DNA of 32,257 nt. It comes from Natrialbaceae archaeon B1-Br10_E2g2. GTDB taxonomy: Archaea; Halobacteriota; Halobacteria; Halobacteriales; Natrialbaceae. The translations under genes were made by a program, and so were the position numbers. The notes under the pieces are model-generated. The model was not told where the DNA came from and did no database searches. It saw nothing but the letters and a program-made list of their open reading frames with translations. Positions 23,083-29,481 of the stretch are shown piece by piece (positions within the stretch are counted from its first letter, which is position 1; each line of letters starts with the position of its first letter). The DNA lies in the NCBI GenBank assembly GCA_001563805.1, contig LKMK01000007.1, positions 1 to 32,257 of the forward strand, given 5' to 3'.

Positions 23083-24351
23083 TCACTCGAGTGCGCTCGC
23101 GGCACGAATCAGCGTTCGTTCGTCGAACGCGGGGCCGACGAGCTGAAGACCGACCGGGAGGCCGTCGGTTTCGCCCGCGGGGACGGAGATCGCCGGCAGG
23201 TCGGCGAGGTTGACCGGCACCGTGTTGGCGTCGGCGAGGTACATCTGGAGCGGATCGTCGAGGCTCTCGCCGAGTTCGAACGGCGGGACGGGCATCGTCG
23301 GCGAGGCGAGGACGTCCGCGTCCTCGAGCGCCTCGTCGAAGTCCTGTTTGACCCACGCGCGGGCGTCCTGGGCCTTCTTGTAGTACTTGTCGTGATACCC
23401 TGCCGAGAGGGCGTACGTGCCCAGCAGGATGCGCCGTTTGACCTCGTCGCCGAAGCCCTCCTTGCGGGCCTCGGAGAACGCCTCGTTCCAGTTGCCGTCG
23501 TAGCCGCCGGAGTGGCCGTAGCGGACGCCGTCGAACCGGGCGAGGTTCGAGGAGGCTTCCGACATCGCGATCACGTAGTAGGCTTCGACGGCGTGTTCGA
23601 CCGACGGCAGCGACACCTCGTGGGTGGACGCCCCCTGGTCCTCGAGGTCGCCGATGGCGTCCCAGAACGTCTCGACGACGCCCTCGTCTGCGCCCTCGAG
23701 CAACTCGGTCGGGATACCGATCGAGAGGGCGTCGACGTCACCCGTCGCAGCATCTGCGTACGTCGTCTCGTCGCCCTCGGTTCGGGTCGTCGCGTCGTGT
23801 TCGTCGCTGCCGGCGATCACCTCGAGCAACTCGGCCGCTTCCTCGACGGTGTTCGCGAACGGACCGATCTGCTCAAGACTGTTGCCGTAGGCGACGAGGC
23901 CGTACCGGGAGACGAGTCCGTAGGTGGGTTTGATCCCGACGACGCCGCAGAAGGCGGCCGGACAGCGGATCGACCCGCCGGTGTCGGAGCCCAGCGCGAG
24001 GTCGGCCTCGCCGGCGGCGACGGCGGCCGCGGAGCCGCCGGAGGAGCCACCGGGGACGTGACCGGGTGCCGCGGGGTTGTCGACCGAGCCGAAGTGCGAG
24101 GTTTCGTTGGTCGTCCCCATCCCGAACTCGTCCATGTTGGCTTTGCCGACGATGGTCGCGCCAGCCGCTTTGAGCCGGCTGACGACCGTCGCGTCGTACG
24201 GCGGGACGTACTCCTCGAGCATCGCCGACCCGCAGGTGGTCCGGACGCCGGCGGTCGAGATGTTGTCCTTGACGGCGACGGTTCGACCGGCGAGCGGGCC
24301 GTCTTCGTCGCCGTCGATCGTCTCCTCGGTGATAAACAGGTTCTCGGACAT
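23083..24351 (-). CDS. gatA: Aspartyl/glutamyl-tRNA amidotransferase subunit A
   Basis: Amidase subunit of GatCAB, which converts misacylated Glu-tRNA(Gln) or Asp-tRNA(Asn) into the correct aminoacyl-tRNA and supplies ammonia through a channel to GatB. 422 residues. The amidase-signature triad is visible: Lys28 in AVKDNIS, Ser103 in VPGGSSGGSAAAVAAG, and the nucleophile Ser127 in GSDTGGSIRCPA. The protein starts 2 bases after the gatC stop, so the two form an operon. It is shorter than bacterial GatA at the N-terminus, as is usual in haloarchaea. gatB is not in the window. Confidence 0.95.
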   Translation of the reverse strand: MSENLFITEETIDGDEDGPLAGRTVAVKDNISTAGVRTTCGSAMLEEYVPPYDATVVSRLKAAGATIVGKANMDEFGMGTTNETSHFGSVDNPAAPGHVPGGSSGGSAAAVAAGEADLALGSDTGGSIRCPAAFCGVVGIKPTYGLVSRYGLVAYGNSLEQIGPFANTVEEAAELLEVIAGSDEHDATTRTEGDETTYADAATGDVDALSIGIPTELLEGADEGVVETFWDAIGDLEDQGASTHEVSLPSVEHAVEAYYVIAMSEASSNLARFDGVRYGHSGGYDGNWNEAFSEARKEGFGDEVKRRILLGTYALSAGYHDKYYKKAQDARAWVKQDFDEALEDADVLASPTMPVPPFELGESLDDPLQMYLADANTVPVNLADLPAISVPAGETDGLPVGLQLVGPAFDERTLIRAASALE

Positions 24352-24353
24352 GG

Positions 24354-24632
24354 TCAGGAGACGTTCGGGCCTTTGAAGTAGCCGTCCTCGGTTTCCGACG
24401 CGTTTCGAAGTGCCGCCTCGCTGTCGAGGGACTCGCGTTCTTCGTCGGGGCGCATCACGTTCGCGAGGGGTGCCTCTCGATCGACCTCCGGCACCTCGTC
24501 GAGCGTCTCGAAGTACTCGAGAATGTCCGCGAACTGCCGGGTGAACCGGTCGACCTCGTCGTCTCCGAGGTCGACGCGAGCCAGCTCCGCGACGTGGCGG
24601 ACCTCCTCTGGACTGACGGCGTCTTCGCTCAT
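24354..24632 (-). CDS. gatC: Aspartyl/glutamyl-tRNA amidotransferase subunit C
   Basis: 92 residues, normal for GatC, which wraps around GatA and stabilises the GatA-GatB interface. Family features are VSPEEVRHVAELARVDLGDDE at 6-26 and FADILEYFETLDEVPEVDRE in the middle, followed by VMRPDEERESL and the C-terminal tail ending YFKGPNVS. First gene of a gatC-gatA operon. A TATA-like element lies 28 bases upstream. Confidence 0.94.
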   Translation of the reverse strand: MSEDAVSPEEVRHVAELARVDLGDDEVDRFTRQFADILEYFETLDEVPEVDREAPLANVMRPDEERESLDSEAALRNASETEDGYFKGPNVS

Positions 24633-24656
24633 ACGTGTGAGAATCCGACTGTGGGG

Positions 24657-24662
24657 AGTAAG
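24657..24662 (-). promoter_or_regulatory. TATA-like element of gatC-gatA
   Basis: CTTACT on the minus strand, centred about 28 bases before the gatC ATG. Confidence 0.4.
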
Positions 24663-24771
24663 GGTTTCGATGTGCTATTCGACGTCGGGGGAACTGTCGG
24701 CGCGACCGACCGGGGCCCCGTATCCGTTTCTGGCCGGTGTCACCGTTCGTACGGCGCGAATACCACCGCAG

Positions 24772-24777
24772 TTATTA
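24772..24777 (+). promoter_or_regulatory. TATA box of tfb with a probable 5' leader
   Basis: TTATTA, centred about 72 bases before the TFB ATG. With initiation about 27 bases downstream (near 24802), the mRNA would carry a leader of about 45 bases, unlike most genes in this window. Confidence 0.45.
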
Positions 24778-24846
24778 AGTGGCTGAATGCCCTGTTGTAG
24801 GCTACGTCAGACGGTTTTCGATCGACGCTTCGAACCGTTCACTACA

Positions 24847-25824
24847 ATGACTGACTCCCCGATTCGAACCCGCAGTGACGAGCGACGCCAGAGAGAGCAC
24901 GAGGAGTCACACGAGGACGCGGACGAACGAGAACAGTGTCCGGAGTGTGGCGGTCGACTCCTCTCGGACGCCGAACACGCCGAGACGGTCTGTGACGACT
25001 GTGGGCTCGTCGTCGAGGAAGGAGAGATCGACCGCGGCCCCGAGTGGCGCGCGTTCGACTCCGCCGAAAAGGACCGGAAGAGCCGCGTCGGTGCCCCGAC
25101 GACGAAGATGATGCACGACCAGGGCCTGTCGACGAACATCGGCTGGCAGGACAGAGACGCCTACGGCAAGGCGCTCTCGAGCCGCCAGCGCCAGAAGATG
25201 CAGCGCCTGCGCACCTGGAACGAGCGCTTCCGTACCCGTGACAGCAAGGAGCGCAACCTCAAGCAGGCCCTCGGCGAGATCGACCGGATGGCGAGCGCGC
25301 TGGGACTGCCGGAGAACGTCCGCGAGACCGCCTCGGTCATCTATCGGCGTGCCCTCGAGGAGGACCTCCTCCCCGGCCGGTCGATCGAGGGCGTCGCGAC
25401 GGCCTCGCTGTACGCCGCCGCCCGCCAGGCCGGCACGCCGCGCAGCCTCGACGAAATCTCGGCGGTCAGCCGCGTCGAGAAAGACGAGATCGCCCGCACG
25501 TACCGCTACGTCATCCGGGAACTCGGCCTCGAGGTCAAACCCGCCGACCCTGAGAGCTACGTGCCGCGCTTTGCGAGCGACCTCGAGCTCTCCGACGAGA
25601 CCGAACGCCGCGCTCGCCAGCTGCTCAAGACCGCGAAAGACGCCGGCATCCACAGCGGCAAGTCGCCCGTGGGCCTCGCCGCTGCCGCAGTGTACGCCGG
25701 TGCCCTCCTTACGAACGAGAAGGTCACCCAGAACCAGGTCAGCGAGGTCGCGAGCATCTCCGAGGTCACGATCCGCAACCGCTATCACGAGTTGCTCGAG
25801 GCCGAAGAGGGGACGGTCGCCTGA
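24847..25824 (+). CDS. tfb: Transcription initiation factor IIB (TFB)
   Basis: General archaeal transcription factor that binds TBP-TATA and BRE and recruits RNA polymerase. 325 residues from the ATG at 24847. An acidic N-terminal tail precedes the zinc ribbon (Cys31, Cys34, Cys49, Cys52: CPECGG...CDDCGLV). The conserved B-finger region follows (RGPEWRAFDSAEKDRKSRVGAPTT), then two cyclin-like repeats (about 125-215, LGEIDRMASALGLPENVRETAS, and about 225-320, FASDLELSDETERRARQLLKTAKD). The full domain set suggests a functional paralogue; haloarchaea usually carry several TFBs. A longer in-frame start at 24787 lies only about 12 bases after the TATA box and is unlikely. Confidence 0.96.
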   Translation: MTDSPIRTRSDERRQREHEESHEDADEREQCPECGGRLLSDAEHAETVCDDCGLVVEEGEIDRGPEWRAFDSAEKDRKSRVGAPTTKMMHDQGLSTNIGWQDRDAYGKALSSRQRQKMQRLRTWNERFRTRDSKERNLKQALGEIDRMASALGLPENVRETASVIYRRALEEDLLPGRSIEGVATASLYAAARQAGTPRSLDEISAVSRVEKDEIARTYRYVIRELGLEVKPADPESYVPRFASDLELSDETERRARQLLKTAKDAGIHSGKSPVGLAAAAVYAGALLTNEKVTQNQVSEVASISEVTIRNRYHELLEAEEGTVA

Positions 25825-25841
25825 GACGGATTGCTGTGACG

Positions 25842-25973
25842 ATTTATCGGCGCAACCGCCGGACTGCTCGTGGTTGTGCCGAAACTGCCGTACAGTAATC
25901 CGTACGAGACGGTCTGTCCGTCGGTGCCGACACGACCGGCACCGGTCTGAGTAATACGAACCGCCCGAGCGGT
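25842..25973 (+). ncRNA. Candidate structured RNA: TATA element followed by four tandem hairpins
   Basis: The 274-base gap between tfb and the zinc-finger gene has a TATA-like TTTATCG at 25843-25849. From 25889 four small hairpins follow almost end to end: CGTAC/GTACG (25889-25906), GACGG/CCGTC (25908-25922), CGGTGCCG/CGGCACCG (25922-25944, the strongest, 8 pairs and a 7-base loop) and ACCGC/GCGGT (25960-25973, 4-base loop). The second and third share one base, so they would compete at the edge. No protein frame fits. It could be a small RNA or a structured tfb 3' UTR; short palindromes are also common by chance in GC-rich DNA. Confidence 0.27.
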
Positions 25974-26067
25974 CCGGAGGATCCGATCTGTCGACCCGTT
26001 CAATTCGTCGTTGAGCTGCAGTTAGCGTGGGACTTCCCGGCGGTGAGGAATTCTAAGCTGTGGCTAC

Positions 26068-26074
26068 TGATTAG
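26068..26074 (+). promoter_or_regulatory. TATA-like element of the 42-residue zinc-finger gene
   Basis: TGATTAG centred 28 bases before the ATG at 26099, consistent with a leaderless message. Confidence 0.45.
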
Positions 26075-26098
26075 CGACCGTGACAGTCCCTCTCGGTA

Positions 26099-26227
26099 AT
26101 GCGCTGTGACAACTGTGAAGCGGCGAACGAGATCGCGTATACGCTGACTACCCACGTCGACGGTGGGTCAGGCGACCGGATCGACCTCCACTTCTGTTCG
26201 ACCGACTGTCTCCGCGTCTGGACCTGA
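26099..26227 (+). CDS. Tiny zinc-finger protein (42 residues)
   Basis: The frame reads MRCDNCEAANEIAYTLTT, a VDGGSGDRIDLHF middle and CSTDCLRVWT at the end. Four cysteines form a CxxC...CxxxC zinc site (Cys3, Cys6, Cys33, Cys37) around a beta hairpin, as in treble-clef-type small zinc fingers abundant in haloarchaea. I recall similar proteins as DUF7576, unverified. Such proteins often act in regulation or protein interaction, but nothing here shows the partner. The TATA element at leaderless distance supports the start. Confidence 0.8.
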   Translation: MRCDNCEAANEIAYTLTTHVDGGSGDRIDLHFCSTDCLRVWT

Positions 26228-26308
26228 CGTTCCCTCGCTCGAGCGCTGACTCCGGCGAAGACCGGCGACGGGAGCAACGTCGATCCCATCGCGGCACCAG
26301 CCGGTTCG

Positions 26309-26341
26309 GACTCCTGGGAGTAGGTGGACCGACCAGGAGTC
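26309..26341. repeat. 9-base-pair inverted repeat after the zinc-finger gene
   Basis: GACTCCTGG and CCAGGAGTC with a 15-base spacer, 81 bases after the zinc-finger stop; a smaller hairpin (GACCG/CGGTC) follows at 26353-26367. It may be a terminator-like structure or part of an untranslated RNA. The rest of 26228-26458 holds no gene that I can support. Confidence 0.4.
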
Positions 26342-26458
26342 GGGCCGGGGCAGGACCGGAGCACGGTCGGTCCCGTGGACGGCGTCTGACACTAGTCCGC
26401 CCTCACCATCGTCGGACCTCCTTTCATGGGCCGTCGTCTCGTAGCCGGACCACGGCCT

Positions 26459-27358
26459 ATGGAGACCGACACTCTACCGGCTGACCAGGAACTGCTCCCG
26501 CCCGTTGCCAGCTCGACGGTTCGGACGGTCAACGGAATCGACGTCCACACCGTCGCGGGCGGCGACGGGCCGCTCGTGGTGTTGCTCCACGGCTTTCCCG
26601 AGTGCTGGTACACCTGGCACGGGCAACTCGAGACGCTCGTCGACGCCGGCTACCGCGTCGTCGTGCCGGACCAGCGAGGGTACAACCTGAGCGAGAAGCC
26701 GCAATCGGTCCGTGCCTACCGGCTCCCAGACCTCGCCCGTGACGTCGTCGACCTCGTCGCCACCGAGGGCCGAACCTCGGCGCACGTCGTCGGCCACGAC
26801 TGGGGTGGCGTCGTCGCCTGGCATCTCGCACTCCGGCGGCCCGAGGTCGTCGACAGCCTCGCGGTCGTCAACGCACCGCATCCGACCGTCTATCGTCAGC
26901 ACCTCCTCACCAACCCCGAGCAGCTTCGACGAAGCTGGTACGCGGGTGCGTTTCAACTGCCGTGGCTCCCCGAACGGCTCCTCCGGCGGTCTGACTTCGC
27001 GCTCCTCGAGCGGGCCGTCCGTGGAACGGCCGCTCCGGGGACGTACATCGACGAAACGATGTCCTACTACCGTCGGGCCTGGGAGCGGCCGGGAACGCTC
27101 ACCGCCATGCTCAACTGGTATCGGGCAGTGCTGCGATACCCGCCGACGTACCCCGAGCGTCGGGTCAGGGTACCGACGCTCGTCTGCTGGGGTGACGCGG
27201 ACGTCGCACTGGTGCCCGAACTGGCGATCGATAGCTACCACTCCTGTTCCGACGCTCGACTCGAGTTCCTCCCGGGGGCGAGCCACTGGGTTCCACACGA
27301 GCGACCGGAACGGACGACGGCACTACTGTGTGGTCACCTGGACCGATCAGCTGACTGA
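26459..27358 (+). CDS. Alpha/beta hydrolase, epoxide-hydrolase-like
   Basis: 299 residues. The oxyanion-hole motif HGFPE (44-48) with W50, the nucleophile elbow GHDWGG (Asp114 as nucleophile), the cap region around LLTNPEQLRRSWYAGAFQLPWLPE, the acid in WGDADVAL and the base histidine in GASHWVPHERPE together match soluble epoxide hydrolases and haloalkane-dehalogenase-like enzymes. HGFPE plus an Asp nucleophile favours epoxide hydrolase. An upstream ATG at 26426 would add 11 residues (MGRRLVAGPRP); the shorter start is preferred because the extension looks non-conserved, but neither start has a clear TATA or Shine-Dalgarno. The 3' end overlaps the convergent DUF2249 gene by 12 bases. Substrate unknown. 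Confidence 0.85.
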   Translation: METDTLPADQELLPPVASSTVRTVNGIDVHTVAGGDGPLVVLLHGFPECWYTWHGQLETLVDAGYRVVVPDQRGYNLSEKPQSVRAYRLPDLARDVVDLVATEGRTSAHVVGHDWGGVVAWHLALRRPEVVDSLAVVNAPHPTVYRQHLLTNPEQLRRSWYAGAFQLPWLPERLLRRSDFALLERAVRGTAAPGTYIDETMSYYRRAWERPGTLTAMLNWYRAVLRYPPTYPERRVRVPTLVCWGDADVALVPELAIDSYHSCSDARLEFLPGASHWVPHERPERTTALLCGHLDRSAD

Positions 27359-27655
27359 GCCGTCCCAGATGACGGTCACCACCTCGCGTTCGAGTTCCAG
27401 CGTCTCGTACTCGTAGCCTCGCTGGTCGAGTTTCGGGTAGAGAAACTGCGGGACGCGATCGTTTCGCTGGACGAGCACCGTCTCGTCCGGAGAGTCGGCT
27501 AGGGACTCGAGCGTCTCGGCGAGCGGCTCGGGCGGACCGAGCGATCGCACGTCGAGAACCGTTCGAGGCCGGTCGGCCGGTGCGGCGGTTCGGTCGACGA
27601 CGGACGTCGGTGAGTGCATACCCGCAGTATCGGGTTGGAGTGATCTATCGTTCAT
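27347..27655 (-). CDS. DUF2249-domain protein (copy 1)
   Basis: 102 residues. After about 30 variable residues comes the DUF2249 core: TVLDVRSLGPPEP, an amphipathic helix LAETLESLADSPDE, strand TVLVQRNDRVPQFLYPKLDQRGYEYETLE and a last strand EVVTVIWDG. The family has a TusA/SirA-like fold and its biochemical role is not established; it often occurs near denitrification, NO-related or redox genes. An internal ATG at 27619 is an alternative start. It is 51 bases downstream of the second copy on the same strand and has no palindrome of its own, so the two probably share a transcript. Confidence 0.8.
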   Translation of the reverse strand: MNDRSLQPDTAGMHSPTSVVDRTAAPADRPRTVLDVRSLGPPEPLAETLESLADSPDETVLVQRNDRVPQFLYPKLDQRGYEYETLELEREVVTVIWDGSVS

Positions 27656-27706
27656 GCCGCACCCGTTCGGGAAGGGGATACAGTCGAACGCTCCTGGCTT
27701 GCGGGG

Positions 27707-27940
27707 TTACTGATCGCGCTTCGGGAACCGTGCGACGAACTCCTCGGGGCCGACGCGTTCGACCTCGTAGCCGTCGGCGTCGAAGCGCTCGACCTCGGCC
27801 TGAAACTCGTAGAACAGCGGCTTGGGCTCGTGGTCGTTGACGATCGTCAACGTCTCGCCCGGGGCGAGTTCCTCGAAGGCGTCGTGGATCGTCGGATGGC
27901 GGTTCACCGGTGGAATCTCCCTGACGTCGAGTCGGGTCAT
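27707..27940 (-). CDS. DUF2249-domain protein (copy 2)
   Basis: 77 residues, the bare domain: LDVREIPPVNRHPTIHDAFEEL, the loop APGETLTIVNDHEPKPLFYEFQ, FDADGYEVERVGPEE and FVARFPK. The TxxNDHxPxPLFY segment is the best-conserved part of the family. No classical TATA box sits at -27, but the palindrome CGAATATATTCG is centred 46.5 bases before the ATG, which suggests an activator-dependent promoter (or that its TATATT serves as the TATA box with a short leader). Confidence 0.86.
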   Translation of the reverse strand: MTRLDVREIPPVNRHPTIHDAFEELAPGETLTIVNDHEPKPLFYEFQAEVERFDADGYEVERVGPEEFVARFPKRDQ

Positions 27941-27980
27941 GCGAGTGGTGATCGACGCCGGGCCCGGATCGGTGTTCGCA

Positions 27981-27992
27981 CGAATATATTCG
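27981..27992. promoter_or_regulatory. CGAA-N4-TTCG palindrome, site 1
   Basis: CGAATATATTCG, a perfect 12-base palindrome centred 46.5 bases before the start of DUF2249 copy 2. It shares its half-sites and position with sites 2 and 3. It also lies 15 bases from the end of DUF2249 copy 3. The neighbouring GGTGTTCGCAC at 27971-27981 recurs at site 2. Confidence 0.6.
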
Positions 27993-28006
27993 TCTCGAGT
28001 CGTCGA

Positions 28007-28234
28007 TCAGTCGTGTTCGATGTGGACGTACCAGACGCCCTGGGCGTGTTCGTCGCTCTCGAAGTCGAACCCTCGGGCCTCGAGCACCTCGTAGAGCGGC
28101 GCCGGTTCGAACGGGGCGATCAGTCGCAACTGCTCGCCGTCCTCGAGTGACTCGAGTGCAGCCATGATGTCGTCGAACGGCGGGCCGTCGATTGTTCGGA
28201 CGTCGAGCGTACGGTCGGGTGTCTCTGTCGGCAT
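28007..28234 (-). CDS. DUF2249-domain protein (copy 3)
   Basis: 75 residues from the ATG at 28234: TLDVRTIDGPPFDDIMAAL, LEDGEQLRLIAPFEPAPLYEVLEARGFDFES and a final strand VWYVHIEHD. The segment LRLIAPFEPAPLY corresponds to the LTIVNDHEPKPLF segment of copy 2, so these are diverged paralogues rather than recent duplicates. It is divergent from the HTH_10 regulator, with 137 bases between them containing two CGAA-N4-TTCG palindromes. A longer frame to 28387 would run through both operators and is rejected. No obvious TATA box is present. Confidence 0.85.
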   Translation of the reverse strand: MPTETPDRTLDVRTIDGPPFDDIMAALESLEDGEQLRLIAPFEPAPLYEVLEARGFDFESDEHAQGVWYVHIEHD

Positions 28235-28273
28235 CACGTGTGAGTTTCTCGGTTCGATGGAAGGGTGTTGGTC

Positions 28274-28285
28274 CGAAGGTGTTCG
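28274..28285. promoter_or_regulatory. CGAA-N4-TTCG palindrome, site 2
   Basis: CGAAGGTGTTCG, centred 45.5 bases before the start of DUF2249 copy 3 on the minus strand. The half-sites are perfect; the central four bases differ from the other sites, as expected for the spacer of a dimer-binding site. Confidence 0.6.
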
Positions 28286-28321
28286 CACCGACGGCTGTCT
28301 GCGCCCGGCGAAATCCGCCAC

Positions 28322-28333
28322 CGAACATATTCG
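28322..28333. promoter_or_regulatory. CGAA-N4-TTCG palindrome, site 3
   Basis: CGAACATATTCG, centred 44.5 bases before the start of the HTH_10 regulator and just upstream of its TATA element at 28344-28350, the place where an archaeal activator would contact TBP/TFB. This suggests autoregulation. Confidence 0.6.
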
Positions 28334-28343
28334 ACACCACGCG

Positions 28344-28350
28344 CTTATAG
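28344..28350 (+). promoter_or_regulatory. TATA box of the HTH_10 regulator gene
   Basis: CTTATAG centred about 25 bases before the ATG at 28372; leaderless spacing. Confidence 0.5.
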
Positions 28351-28371
28351 GTTCGGAGTGAAACAGGTCGT

Positions 28372-29046
28372 ATGGCCCAGGCGACACTCACGATCACGAT
28401 GCCCGAGCAGGTCTGGATTCAGCAGCTATCCACGGCCTATCCCGACGCGACGTTCCGCGTGCTTGCAGCGGTCCCGGGTGCAGACTCCGGGTTCGCCCTG
28501 GTCCGAATCACCGGGCCGGAGGTTGCGGACGTGATCGACGATATGAACGATCATCCGCAGGTCACCGAACTCACGCTCGCCCAGTGGAGCGACAACGAGG
28601 CGACGGTGCACTTCGAGACGACGGCACCGCTGTTGTTGTTCTCCTCTCGAGACTCCGGGATGCCGATCGAACTGCCCGTCGAGATCACCGACGGCGAGGC
28701 GACCATCGACGTCACCGGCTCGCGCGAACGCCTCTCGGAACTCGCCCAGCAGCTCGAGAATTTCGGGCTCCAGTACCGTATCGAGCACGTTCGCGAGCGG
28801 CTCCACGAGAGTCAGCTCCTCTCGGAACGCCAGCTCGAGGTCGTGGTGGCGGCCGTCGACGAGGGGTACTACGATACGCCGCGGCGCTGTTCGTTGACCG
28901 ATCTCGCCGAGCACCTCGGCGTCGCGAAGTCGACCTGCAGCGAGACGCTCCACCGCGCGGAAGAGGCGATCGTCAAACGCTTCGTCGACGATCTGCCCGG
29001 GCTGGACGACGAGGAGCCGCTCGAGGAACAACTCGCAACGAACTGA
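28372..29046 (+). CDS. Bacterio-opsin-activator-type (HTH_10) transcriptional regulator
   Basis: 224 residues. The C-terminal HTH_10 domain is clear at about 149-204: LLSERQLEVVVAAVDEGYYD, then RRCSLTDLAEHLGVAKSTCSETLHRAEEAIVKRF. The N-terminal 145 residues form an alpha/beta sensory-looking region (LTITMPEQVWIQQLSTAYPD, ALVRITGPEVADVIDDM, AQWSDNEATVHFETTAPLLLF) without the cysteine cluster reported for NarO. Haloarchaeal regulators of this architecture (NarO, DmsR, BAT) control anaerobic respiration or stress genes. It lies between DUF2249 genes and a molybdoenzyme-type operon, and its promoter carries the shared palindrome. It is probably an activator of these neighbours and of itself. Confidence 0.88.
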   Translation: MAQATLTITMPEQVWIQQLSTAYPDATFRVLAAVPGADSGFALVRITGPEVADVIDDMNDHPQVTELTLAQWSDNEATVHFETTAPLLLFSSRDSGMPIELPVEITDGEATIDVTGSRERLSELAQQLENFGLQYRIEHVRERLHESQLLSERQLEVVVAAVDEGYYDTPRRCSLTDLAEHLGVAKSTCSETLHRAEEAIVKRFVDDLPGLDDEEPLEEQLATN

Positions 29047-29341
29047 GCCCGAGACGAACTGGGTGTCGGGGCTGTCGCCCGCGCTCAGTGACCGGCGGCG
29101 GTGATGGCGACCCGACGTCGTCCATCTCCGCGCCTGCAGTGTCCGCTCCTCGAGTGTCGCCCGGATTCGCTCACTGATCGCTCGCAGTCGCCACCCTCCA
29201 TTGGCTTCGGACGAGTGTCGATTCGCGACCGGGTCTGCAGCGTCGGTCGGACCTGGTACGGTTGCCGCGAGAACGCGCCGACACGTCGCTATTCCGACGA
29301 AAGAACATGAATGACCGAACATGTACGACCCAATTCTCAGC

Positions 29342-29373
29342 ATGTGGAAATCGCCTCGATACTACTTCCACAT
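29342..29373. repeat. Inverted repeat ATGTGGAA / TTCCACAT
   Basis: Perfect 8-base arms separated by 16 bases in the A/T-rich promoter region of the Fe-S operon, about 125 bases upstream of its start. The two half-sites are 24 bases apart start to start, about two helical turns. Confidence 0.4.
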
Positions 29374-29436
29374 CTAGTCGTGAGTCCGCAGTAGAGTAGC
29401 CACAAATGAACGTATTCAAGTATGCGTCGCTGTGTA

Positions 29437-29449
29437 ATCACTCGGTGAT
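29437..29449. promoter_or_regulatory. Inverted repeat ATCAC-TCG-GTGAT before the Fe-S operon
   Basis: Perfect 5-base arms centred 39 bases before the ATG at 29482, immediately upstream of the AT-rich TCATTAT (29454-29460) that probably serves as the TATA box. It occupies the activator position, but its sequence differs from the CGAA-N4-TTCG sites. Confidence 0.4.
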
Positions 29450-29481
29450 AGGATCATTATGAATAGAGGTGTTGTGAGGTA

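Larger units (their letters stand above)
29047..29481. other. Intergenic region of about 435 bases before the Fe-S operon
   Basis: No gene recognised. The last 190 bases are clearly A/T-richer than the rest of the window, typical of a regulated promoter region. It contains a 7-base inverted repeat across the regulator stop (ACTGAGC 29042-29048, GCTCAGT 29083-29089), a direct repeat GAACATG at 29303 and 29318, a one-mismatch relative of the CGAA-N4-TTCG site (CGAACATGTACG, 29316-29327), and the two inverted repeats listed below. Confidence 0.5.

Noticed and set aside
25842-25973. tRNA or C/D-box RNA between tfb and the zinc-finger gene
   Set aside because: The hairpins do not form a cloverleaf, there is no T-arm consensus or CCA end, and only isolated CTGA and GTGACGA words resemble C/D boxes without proper pairing.
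27971-28333. Identification of the palindromes as NarO boxes
   Set aside because: The NarO motif as I remember it (CGAAC-N4-GTTCG) spaces the CGAA/TTCG cores six bases apart; here they are four apart, and the regulator lacks NarO's cysteine cluster, so I do not call it NarO.
28235-28387. N-terminal extension of DUF2249 copy 3 to 28387
   Set aside because: It would read through two palindromic operators and past the start of the divergent regulator gene, and the added sequence (cysteine/proline-rich) is not part of the DUF2249 domain.
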